A stretch of DNA of 23,195 nucleotides from BOG-908 sp964657885 (GTDB lineage Bacteria > Pseudomonadota > Alphaproteobacteria > Acetobacterales > Acetobacteraceae), in contig CAZZWO010000023.1 in NCBI GenBank assembly GCA_964657885.1, positions 1-23,195 of the forward strand. Direction: 5' to 3'. This document shows positions 7,715-14,194 of the stretch, piece by piece. Within the stretch, counting starts at the first letter, position 1, and the number at the start of each line of letters is the position of its first letter. The notes beneath the pieces were generated by a model. The model worked only from the letters and a program-made list of their open reading frames with translations, ran no database searches and had not been told where the DNA came from. Both the position numbers and the translations under genes were made by a program.

Positions 7715-8682
7715 CACGGCCTTTGCTGGAGGCTGTTGCACTCACGAAGACCTACCGGACGGGCCGGCAGACGCTGCTCGCCGTCGATGATGTGTCGCTG
7801 CGGGTTTTCACGGGAGAGACACTCGGCGTTCTAGGCGAATCGGGCTGCGGAAAATCAACGCTTGGCCGCTGCCTGCTCCGGCTGCAGACCATCACCAGCG
7901 GCACGGTTCGTTTCGATGGCACGGACATCTCCACCCTGTCGTTGCGTGCGCTCAGGCCTTTGCGTCCGCGCATGCAGATGGTGTTCCAGGACCCGTATGG
8001 CTCCTTGAACCCGCGGCGCCGCGTCGGCGACCTGATTGCCGAGCCGCTGCGTGTCCATCGGGCACCCGACGGCAAATGGCGGGACCGCCCCGGCATCCGC
8101 TCCCGGGTCGATGAACTGGCGGAGCTGGTCGGGCTCGGGCGCGAGCAGATGGGCCGTTACCCGCACGAGTTTTCCGGCGGCCAGCGCCAGCGCATCGGCA
8201 TTGCACGCGCGCTGGCTCTCGACCCGGACCTGATCATCGCGGACGAGCCGGTGTCCGCACTCGATGTCAGCGTGCAGGCGCAGGTGGTGAACCTGCTGAT
8301 GGACCTGCAGGACCGGCTGCGCCTGACATACGTGTTCATCGCGCACGACCTCGCAGTCGTCCGCCAGATCGCGACGCGGGTCGCCGTCATGTATCTCGGT
8401 TCGATCGTGGAAACCGGCCCCACGGAAGCGGTGTTCGGCCGTCCCGCGCACCCCTACACCGCCGCGTTGCTCCGGGCGGTGCCGCGGCTGGATGCCGCCG
8501 GCCGCCATCGGGCCGCAGCGCCGGAGATCCGCGGCGAAGTGCCCGACCCCGCTGCTCCACCGTCGGGCTGCCGCTTCCACCCGCGATGCCCGCGCGCAGA
8601 ACAGCTGTGCCGCCACGCCCGCCCGCCACTCGGCCCAGCGGATGCCGCACGCCAGGTCGCCTGCCACTTTCCCCTGGCGTGA
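7711..8682 (+). CDS. Peptide-type ABC importer ATPase, DppF-like
   Basis: This 323-aa ABC ATPase has Walker A GESGCGKS, Q-loop FQDPYGSLNPRR, signature FSGGQRQR, Walker B IADEPVSALD and the H-loop IAHD, followed by the HPYTAALL motif and a C-terminal four-cysteine patch. The Q-loop wording (DPYGSLNPR) marks it as the F subunit. The ATG at 7711 overlaps the upstream TGA (ATGA) and is preferred over an in-frame ATG at 7675, which would only add residues encoded inside the D-subunit gene. It closes the five-gene importer operon. Only 27 bp separate its stop from the end of the convergent amidinotransferase-family gene. Confidence 0.94.
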   Translation: MTRPLLEAVALTKTYRTGRQTLLAVDDVSLRVFTGETLGVLGESGCGKSTLGRCLLRLQTITSGTVRFDGTDISTLSLRALRPLRPRMQMVFQDPYGSLNPRRRVGDLIAEPLRVHRAPDGKWRDRPGIRSRVDELAELVGLGREQMGRYPHEFSGGQRQRIGIARALALDPDLIIADEPVSALDVSVQAQVVNLLMDLQDRLRLTYVFIAHDLAVVRQIATRVAVMYLGSIVETGPTEAVFGRPAHPYTAALLRAVPRLDAAGRHRAAAPEIRGEVPDPAAPPSGCRFHPRCPRAEQLCRHARPPLGPADAARQVACHFPLA

Positions 8683-8709
8683 CCCTGGCCTGCACCCAGA
8701 ACCTAAGCC

Positions 8710-9567
8710 CTAGCCATCGCTCGACCGGTCCAGGCGTAGCGTCATGCAGTAGGCGCCGCCGCCCGACAGGATGAACGGGTCCAGGTTGACGTCGCTGACG
8801 GTGTAGCCGCGGTCTTCGAGCATGGCGCGGACATGGTCGGGGGCGCGTGCCATCACGACATGGCGGCCGATGTTGACGGCGTTGACGCAGAACGCGGCTG
8901 CGTCCTCGGCGCTCGCTTCGAGGCGCTGCTCAGGCGCAACATGGGCATGAATCTTAGCCAGAGCGTCGGCGGTGAATGCGGGCGGGTAGAACAGCACCTC
9001 GCCGCCGGAAAGCGGGCAGAAACAGGTGTCCAGGTGATAGAACTGGTCGGTCGCCAACTCCAGCGGCACCACGTCGCGGCCAAAGAAGCTGCCGAGTTCG
9101 TGGGTGGCGGCCAGAACCGAGCGCTGGCCGTAACCTGCCCAGAACAACTGCCGGGTGCGGTCCCAGATCGCGTCGCCGGCACCTTCCTGGAAGCAGCCTT
9201 CGGGGAACATGGTCACTTCGTCCAGCAGCCCGCGGGCGGCGAAGCCCTGCAGCGCTTCGAAATACGGCATTTCCTCGCCCTGACGCTCAGGGCAGGCGAA
9301 CCGCGCGACGATTGCCCGGCGGTCCAGCACGACCGCGGCATTGGCCGGGAACACCATGTCGGGCTGCCCAGGCACGCCCGGGACGATCTCCAGCGCCGCA
9401 CCCGCCTGGCTTAACGCATCGCGCAGAGCATCGAAGCTGGCACGAGCCTCGGCCGCGTGGCCCGCCGGGTCGGCCGCCCAGGCACCCGGCTTCATCCAGG
9501 GGTTGATCACGTAGTGAACGTCGAAATGTGCGGGATCGACCAGCATGATGCTTGGAGATTGTGTCAT
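8710..9567 (-). CDS. Amidinotransferase-superfamily hydrolase (dimethylargininase / arginine deiminase-like)
   Basis: This 285-aa protein fits the guanidino-modifying enzyme fold (DDAH, arginine deiminase and amidinotransferase families). Visible active-site elements are P69-D70-M-V-F-P-A-N, the acidic E128-G-A-G-D132 segment, the histidine in F-Y-H178-L-D, and the nucleophilic cysteine in G-G-G-A-Y-C274 near the C-terminus. These families attack the guanidinium carbon of arginine, methylarginines or related compounds and release citrulline or ornithine plus amine or ammonia. The length is close to DDAH (about 255-285 aa) and well below classical arginine deiminase. Substrate choice is open. 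It runs convergent to the importer operon, which might supply peptides or guanidino compounds, but this link is an inference. Confidence 0.82.
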   Translation of the reverse strand: MTQSPSIMLVDPAHFDVHYVINPWMKPGAWAADPAGHAAEARASFDALRDALSQAGAALEIVPGVPGQPDMVFPANAAVVLDRRAIVARFACPERQGEEMPYFEALQGFAARGLLDEVTMFPEGCFQEGAGDAIWDRTRQLFWAGYGQRSVLAATHELGSFFGRDVVPLELATDQFYHLDTCFCPLSGGEVLFYPPAFTADALAKIHAHVAPEQRLEASAEDAAAFCVNAVNIGRHVVMARAPDHVRAMLEDRGYTVSDVNLDPFILSGGGAYCMTLRLDRSSDG

Positions 9568-9662
9568 GGTCTCGCGATCGGAGTTATGGCGGTGGGTGCG
9601 CGACAGGACGGCTCGAGCGCTGGATGACCGGGCATCTACAGGAATGTTCGTGCCTTGTCAGT

Positions 9663-9710
9663 GCCCGGGGTGGCCGGGTATCGACCATCCGGCCCGGGGT
9701 TGTCCGGGTA
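9663..9710. repeat. Imperfect direct repeat in the intergenic region before the DUF3309 gene
   Basis: GCCCGGGGTGGCCGGGTA (9663-9680) recurs as a near copy at 9692-9710, with a start-to-start distance of 29 bp. The enclosing 264-bp gap (9568-9831) lies between two divergent genes and would have to hold both promoters. No other clear element, and no convincing -35/-10 pair, was recognised in it. Confidence 0.45.
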
Positions 9711-9831
9711 AGCGAGGGGGCTGAGCCGACCTGCAAGGGCTCGCCACCGATCGGATGCACAGGATTGCCAGCAACTTTTCGTGGCCAGGACGTTTCAGTG
9801 TGACCTCGGGATTGTTCCACAAGGAGTGCAC

Positions 9832-10002
9832 ATGGGCCTGATCCTTCTCATCATACTGGTCATCCTGCTATTCGGGGGCGGGCTGGGCACCACCTTCGGT
9901 GGCTGGGGCGGCGCCGATTACGGTCATTACGGTTACGGCGGCATCGGCCTCGGCACGATCCTGCTCATCGTGCTGATCGTGCTGCTTCTCCGCCGCGCCT
10001 GA
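9832..10002 (+). CDS. DUF3309 family small membrane protein
   Basis: This 56-aa protein has two hydrophobic helices (about residues 2-17 and 39-53) separated by a Gly/Tyr-rich linker and ending in RRA. That is the layout of DUF3309, a family of tiny membrane proteins widespread in alpha- and betaproteobacteria with unknown function. The ATG at 9832 is preceded at good distance by AAGGAG (9821-9826), which decides against the upstream in-frame start at 9781. It stands alone; the genes on both sides run on the minus strand. Confidence 0.85.
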   Translation: MGLILLIILVILLFGGGLGTTFGGWGGADYGHYGYGGIGLGTILLIVLIVLLLRRA

Positions 10003-10010
10003 ACACCGTG

Positions 10011-10055
10011 GTGGCCGGTTGCGGGATGGCAGAACGCCTGCCCGCAACCGGCCGC
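10011..10055. terminator. Strong bidirectional hairpin between convergent genes
   Basis: A perfect 13-bp GC-rich inverted repeat (10013-10025 with 10041-10053) and a 15-nt loop containing a further GGC/GCC pairing fill the 59-bp gap between the DUF3309 gene and the end of the convergent GH15 gene. The position fits a shared terminator. No T-tract follows on either strand, so it may rely on Rho or on structure alone. Confidence 0.7.
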
Positions 10056-10061
10056 TACCGC

Positions 10062-11960
10062 TCAGCCGGCATCCTCGATCGAGATGGCGGCATGTATGAG
10101 TGTCAGGTGGCTGAGCGCCTGGGGAAAGTTGCCGAGCATCGCGCCCGTCCCGGTATCCATCTGCTCGTTCAGCAGGCCCAGATTGCCACCGGTGACCGCC
10201 AGCATTCCTTCCATCTGTTCGATCGCGGATTCGCGGTCTCCCAGTAGCGCAAATGCTTCGACCATCCAGAAACCGCAGGCCAGGAACGCGCCTTCCTCCT
10301 GCTCCGCGCCCGAGTAGCGGTAGACCAATGGACCGCGCGACAACTCGCGCTTCACGGCGTCACGTGTAAGCGCCAGGCGATCGTGCCGCTCGAAGCCGAA
10401 CCGTGTTGCCAGAAGGATCGCCGCATCCAGGCGCTCGGTCCCGGCATACATGGTGTAGGATTGGCGGGTCTCCGACCAGCAATGCTCGTCGATCCAATCA
10501 CGAATACGATCCCGCTCGCGCAGCCAGCGTTGCGCGTGGCTACCATCGATCTGCCCGCTTTCGGCCAACTTGACCGCGCGATCCATGGCGGTCCAGCAGC
10601 CTAGCTTCGACATGGTGAAATGCTGTGCTTCCCGCAATTCCCAGATGCCGCAATCGGGGTTACGCCACGAATCGGCGCATCGATCGGTCAGTTGCGCCAA
10701 CAGCGTTCGGGTTGTCAGGTCAAGCACATGCCCCTGTTCGACAAACAGGAAAGCGGTTTCCATCAGGTCACCGAACACACCGAGCTGCAGTTGATCACGC
10801 GCGTCGTTGCCGACCAGCACCGGCCTGCTCGCCGCATAGCCGGGCAGGTCGACGGGCTGCTCGGCCGGCGCGAGTGCGCCATCCAACCGATACATGCTGC
10901 GCAACAGGCTGCCGTGCCGGCGGATGGTCGCGATCAACCAGGCGAATGCCGCGCGCGCCTCCTCCACCGCGCCGACGCGGAGAAAAGCCTTGATGCTGTA
11001 AGCGACGTCGCGGACCCAGGCATACCGGTAATCATAGTTCTTCGTTCCACCCATTCGCTCCGGCAAGGCCATGGTCGCGGCAGCCGCGATGGCCCCTGTC
11101 GGCGAGTAGATCAACAACTTCAATGCCAGCGCGCTACGCCGCACCTGATCGGCATAAACTCCGCCGTAAGTAAGATTGCCGGCCCATTCCCGCCATGCCT
11201 GATCCGACCTGTCGATACGGCGGTCGATCGTGTCCAGAGACGGCAATATCAGAGGCTCGTCGGCGGTGGCGAGCCAGGCAAGGATGCTGCGGGATCCGAG
11301 GTGCGTCGTCAGACGCGATCGCACGCACCCATCATCGGCCTGCACCCGCTCGACATCGTCGCTGGTGCGAAAAGCGCTGACCACACCATCGATATGCAGG
11401 ACCTCACCGCGCGGGCCAGTCTCGCACCACGGGTTCGCCTGGCCAAGCCGTCGGCCGGGGCGCACCTCAATGCTGAAGCCCACCTCGCCCGACAGACCCT
11501 CCACGCGACGGGCGAGCTCGGTCCAGGGTAGCCGTCCCGAGATGCCGCTGTTGAGGCTGTCGGTGAGCCGTGCACTTCCCGTGCTCGTGGTGAACACCTG
11601 TTCGAGCACGTTGCTGTCCGGGCGATAGCGCCGGGCAACGGTGAAGGGCAGATCGGGTGTGATCGAAAAGCGGCCCCCATCCTCGCCCGCCAGAAGGCGA
11701 TCGAAGATGGGCGTGCTGTCCAGCCCGGGCACACCCAACCAGTCGACGGAGCCATCCGCCGCGACAAGCGCCACGCTGCGGCCATCTCCCAGCGCGGCAA
11801 ACTGGTCCAGCGGCAAGGTATCCCTTCCCGCAGCGCGCGGACCGGGGAAACTCGCCTCGGGCCGTCGCAATTGTGTTTCTGGCTGACGGTCCGGCTGCGT
11901 CGATAGTGATGTCACGCGGGGGGCAACGTGCCGTGTCATGCGGGGTTTTGGCGACCACAC
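10062..11960 (-). CDS. Glycoside hydrolase family 15 protein (glucoamylase/trehalase-like)
   Basis: This protein of up to 632 aa has the two-part bacterial GH15 architecture. An N-terminal beta-sandwich domain starts near residue 50 (ALGDGRSVALVAADGSVDWL, about 56-75), and a C-terminal (alpha/alpha)6 barrel starts near residue 265. Barrel motifs include NYDYRYAWVRD (308-318), GIWELRE (438-444, with the probable general acid E441) and QEEGAFLACGFW (554-565, with the probable general base E555 or E556). Family members hydrolyse alpha-glucosides such as maltodextrins or trehalose, and many are cytoplasmic. No signal peptide is visible. The start is uncertain: ATG at 11960 or 11939, and no Shine-Dalgarno sequence is evident at either. 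The first 45 residues look low in conservation. It diverges from the DUF3429 gene with only about 11-32 bp between the starts. Confidence 0.9.
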   Translation of the reverse strand: MWSPKPRMTRHVAPRVTSLSTQPDRQPETQLRRPEASFPGPRAAGRDTLPLDQFAALGDGRSVALVAADGSVDWLGVPGLDSTPIFDRLLAGEDGGRFSITPDLPFTVARRYRPDSNVLEQVFTTSTGSARLTDSLNSGISGRLPWTELARRVEGLSGEVGFSIEVRPGRRLGQANPWCETGPRGEVLHIDGVVSAFRTSDDVERVQADDGCVRSRLTTHLGSRSILAWLATADEPLILPSLDTIDRRIDRSDQAWREWAGNLTYGGVYADQVRRSALALKLLIYSPTGAIAAAATMALPERMGGTKNYDYRYAWVRDVAYSIKAFLRVGAVEEARAAFAWLIATIRRHGSLLRSMYRLDGALAPAEQPVDLPGYAASRPVLVGNDARDQLQLGVFGDLMETAFLFVEQGHVLDLTTRTLLAQLTDRCADSWRNPDCGIWELREAQHFTMSKLGCWTAMDRAVKLAESGQIDGSHAQRWLRERDRIRDWIDEHCWSETRQSYTMYAGTERLDAAILLATRFGFERHDRLALTRDAVKRELSRGPLVYRYSGAEQEEGAFLACGFWMVEAFALLGDRESAIEQMEGMLAVTGGNLGLLNEQMDTGTGAMLGNFPQALSHLTLIHAAISIEDAG

Positions 11961-11971
11961 AGGAGCGCGCG

Positions 11972-12502
11972 ATGGACACTCGACAAAGCGACGGCGTCAC
12001 GTTCACGATCCATGAGCAGAGTGCCGTACCGGCATCGGGTTTGTTGATGGGTGGCGCTGCGATGCTGCCCTTCGTGCTGCTCGCGGTGTCGATCTGGGTG
12101 GTGCCCGCCGACGGGACGGCGCGTCCTGTGCATTGGCTTGTGGCATGGGGATCCGCGATCCTGGCGTTTCTGGCCGGGGTGCGTCGCGGATTGAGTTTCC
12201 GCACTCCCGGTGGCGAACGCATGGCGCAGATCGCGACAGTCATGTGGCTTTTCCTGCTCGCCTTCGGCGCGCTGGCGCTGGCGGAACTCACATCCGCAAA
12301 CGCCGGAGGCCAGGCACGTCTCACATGGTCGGCAGCAATGGCATTGTTGTTGCTGGGCTACGCCAGCATCGCGTTGCTCGACCTGGATGCGGCACGCCGC
12401 CAGGAGGTGCCGTTGTTTTTCGCCCGCCTCCGTCCACTGCAGATGCTGGTGCCAGTCGCGTCCCTTGCGGCAGCATGCGTGCGGCTATGGTCGAATGGCT
12501 GA
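11972..12502 (+). CDS. DUF3429 family integral membrane protein
   Basis: This 176-aa protein has about five hydrophobic segments and the family-typical stretch with a G-x-x-W-G-S-A-x-L-x-F-L-A-G-V-R-R-G-L motif near residues 66-86. That fits DUF3429, a family of small inner-membrane proteins of unknown function common in alphaproteobacteria. AGGAG at 11961-11965 precedes the ATG at 11972 by six bases and decides the start against the upstream in-frame ATG at 11873. The promoter must lie within or next to the divergent GH15 gene start. Confidence 0.82.
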   Translation: MDTRQSDGVTFTIHEQSAVPASGLLMGGAAMLPFVLLAVSIWVVPADGTARPVHWLVAWGSAILAFLAGVRRGLSFRTPGGERMAQIATVMWLFLLAFGALALAELTSANAGGQARLTWSAAMALLLLGYASIALLDLDAARRQEVPLFFARLRPLQMLVPVASLAAACVRLWSNG

Positions 12503-12504
12503 CC

Positions 12505-12530
12505 GGAACCAACCCGGCTGTCTGGACGTA
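12505..12530 (+). promoter_or_regulatory. Candidate EcfG (general stress) promoter of the 93-aa gene
   Basis: GGAAC (12505-12509), 17 bases, then CGTA (12527-12530). The EcfG sigma factor of alphaproteobacteria recognises GGAAC-N16/17-CGTT, so only the last base differs. It would place the RNA start about 40 bases ahead of the ATG at 12578. It begins 3 bases after the stop of the DUF3429 gene. Confidence 0.35.
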
Positions 12531-12577
12531 AGCCCGGCAATTGCCTGACTGATACAGGCCAGCGAAAGTCCGTTATT

Positions 12578-12859
12578 ATGCCGATCTACCATCTTACACC
12601 CGTCCTCGCCAAACTCGCCGACCCTGCATGGAACACCAGCCGCATCCGTGGCGAGGCCTGGGTCAATGGAGCGGACGAGGAGGAAGCCCGTGCCTTGGCC
12701 AGCGGTCATTTTCAGGACGCGGGCCAAACGATTCCCGGCGAGGACAACCCTCCGAGCGCATGGCGCGACCCTTCGTTGGTCGAAGCCCACCAGATCGAAA
12801 AGGCGCCGGACAACATGACCATCCCGAACGGAACCGTGGTGTTCACCAACCAGTCCTAA
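12578..12859 (+). CDS. Small conserved-looking hypothetical protein, 93 aa
   Basis: This is a soluble, acidic 93-aa protein with no membrane segment. The sequence begins MPIYHLTPV, has a middle part with an acidic helix (GADEEEARALASGHF, about 51-65... of the reading starting near residue 31) and ends with a proline-containing strand before the stop (IPNGTVVFT). The pattern of an N-terminal Y-x-L/I-T-P strand, a D-E-x-x-A-R helix and a final I-P-x-G-T-V-V strand recalls small uncharacterised proteins seen in rhizobia and their relatives, often 80-100 aa. I do not recognise a function. The Shine-Dalgarno sequence is weak. It stands alone between the DUF3429 gene (75 bp upstream) and the glycan operon (228 bp downstream). 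Confidence 0.7.
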   Translation: MPIYHLTPVLAKLADPAWNTSRIRGEAWVNGADEEEARALASGHFQDAGQTIPGEDNPPSAWRDPSLVEAHQIEKAPDNMTIPNGTVVFTNQS

Positions 12860-12992
12860 ACGGTGGTCGACCCGAGTCTCAAGTGTTTGCCGTCAGGCTC
12901 CGGATGATCAGACGTTAAGCGCCGGAAGGTTCCACTGGCGGGCGGGCTCTAGTTTCGTTGTAATCGCGAGGCCACCCGTACAGGGCCGCAGC

Positions 12993-13076
12993 TCACGCGG
13001 CTGTGAAGGAACATCTTCTTTCCTGCCATGTTCACATGACGATAGTGTGACTTTGATGACTAGTCACGCCTGTGAA
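12993..13076. promoter_or_regulatory. Array of TCAC/TGTGA half-sites upstream of the glycan operon
   Basis: Within 84 bp the half-sites alternate: TCAC at 12993, TGTGA at 13002, TCACA at 13032, TGTGA at 13046, TCAC at 13064 and TGTGA at 13071. They form three dyads with spacers of about 4, 9 and 2 bases. The first and third share the longer wording TCACGC...CTGTGAA as a direct repeat about 70 bp apart. The array lies just ahead of the ATG at 13088 and overlaps a possible promoter, which suits a regulator binding region. Which protein binds is unknown; half-site orientation and spacing do not match a standard CRP site. Confidence 0.4.
13008..13032 (+). promoter_or_regulatory. Candidate EcfG-type promoter of the glycan operon
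   Basis: GGAAC at 13008-13012 is followed after 16 bases by TGTT (13029-13032); the EcfG consensus is GGAAC-N16/17-CGTT, so one base differs. The start would lie near 13040, about 48 bases before the ATG at 13088, and within the half-site array. It is a pattern match only. Confidence 0.35.
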
Positions 13077-13087
13077 ACGGAAGCGCA

Positions 13088-14194
13088 ATGTCCGAAACCA
13101 TCCTGATTACCGGCGGCGCAGGCTTCATCGGAAGTTACGTAGCTGCATCTCTGCTGGAAGCGGGTCACCGCGTTCGTGTGCTGGATAGCCTGATCGAGCA
13201 GGTCCATCCTGCCGGCGCTGCACCGAATCCTGTGCTCGCCGACGTCGAGTTCTTCCATGGTGATGTGCGCGATGCGAACATAGTCGAACGTGCTTTGGAC
13301 GGCGCTGACAAGGTGGTGCATCTCGCGGCCGAAGTTGGCGTGGGGCAGAGTATGTATGCGATCGACCGTTACGTCTCGGTCAACGACCACGGGACGGCAG
13401 TCCTGTTGCAGGCACTCATCAAGCACCGTGTCCAGCGCGTCGTCGTTGCTTCATCCATGAGCATCTACGGTGAAGGACGCTACACCACAGCGTCGGGTGC
13501 AATCGTGGACGATGCTATGCGCCGTCCCGGTGATCGCGACTGGAATCCGGTCGGCCCGAATGGCGAGCAACTTACGCCGGTGGCGACACCGGAAGGGAAG
13601 CCTCCCAGCCTTGCATCGGTGTATGCCATCTCGAAGTTCGTCCAGGAACGGCTGACACTGAACGTGTGTCCGGCATACGGCATGCAGGCCGTTGCACTTC
13701 GCCTGTTCAACGTTTATGGCGCGGGCCAGGCGCTGTCTAACCCCTATACGGGCGTTCTTGCCATCTTCGCATCGCGTCTGTTGAACGGACAGCGACCCAT
13801 GGTGTTCGAAGACGGCGCACAACGGCGGGATTTCGTTCACGTGGAGGACGTAGCTCGCGCATTCCTGCTGGCGCTGGCCGAGCCGAAGGCAGATGGGGGT
13901 GTGTTCAACATCGGCAGCGGCCAAAGCGTAAGTGTCGCCGAAGTGGCGTCCAGCTTCGCTTCCGCCATGGGCCGCGCGGATCTCTCGCCGGACATCACGA
14001 TGAAAGCACGAACGGGCGATATCCGGAATTGTTTTGCCGACATAGAACATGCTCGCCGGATGCTCGGCTTTCATCCACGCCGGAGTTTTGACGATAGCTT
14101 CGATGAGATGGCGGACTGGGTATCACGGCAGACCGCGGTGGATCGTGTGGCGGAAGCTCGCCGTGAGCTCGAAACGCACGGTCTCGTCGCGTGA
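13088..14194 (+). CDS. NAD-dependent sugar-nucleotide epimerase, dTDP-L-rhamnose 4-epimerase-like
   Basis: This 368-aa extended SDR has the Rossmann motif G9-G-A-G-F-I-G15 at the N-terminus, a VVASSMSIYG strand, and the catalytic Y179-A-I-S-K183. The segment LFNVYGAGQALSNPYTGVLAIFASRLLNG and the D-W-x-P-V insert near residues 151-169 match the dTDP-L-rhamnose 4-epimerase (WbiB/Tll-like) branch, which makes dTDP-6-deoxy-L-talose. Close relatives act on other dTDP- or GDP-sugars, so the substrate is tentative. GGAAG at 13079-13083 precedes the ATG closely. It heads a seven-gene unit and its stop overlaps the next gene (GTGA). No rml genes for dTDP-rhamnose synthesis occur in the window. Confidence 0.85.
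   Translation: MSETILITGGAGFIGSYVAASLLEAGHRVRVLDSLIEQVHPAGAAPNPVLADVEFFHGDVRDANIVERALDGADKVVHLAAEVGVGQSMYAIDRYVSVNDHGTAVLLQALIKHRVQRVVVASSMSIYGEGRYTTASGAIVDDAMRRPGDRDWNPVGPNGEQLTPVATPEGKPPSLASVYAISKFVQERLTLNVCPAYGMQAVALRLFNVYGAGQALSNPYTGVLAIFASRLLNGQRPMVFEDGAQRRDFVHVEDVARAFLLALAEPKADGGVFNIGSGQSVSVAEVASSFASAMGRADLSPDITMKARTGDIRNCFADIEHARRMLGFHPRRSFDDSFDEMADWVSRQTAVDRVAEARRELETHGLVA

Noticed and set aside
10620..11531. Open plus-strand frame of 303 codons within the GH15 gene
   Set aside because: The GH15 reading has conserved catalytic motifs on the minus strand; the plus frame shows none and has no ribosome binding site.
12958..12984. sigma70-like promoter TTGTAA ... TACAGG before the glycan operon
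   Set aside because: The spacer is 15 bases and the -10 box is poor; the EcfG-like match downstream fits better.
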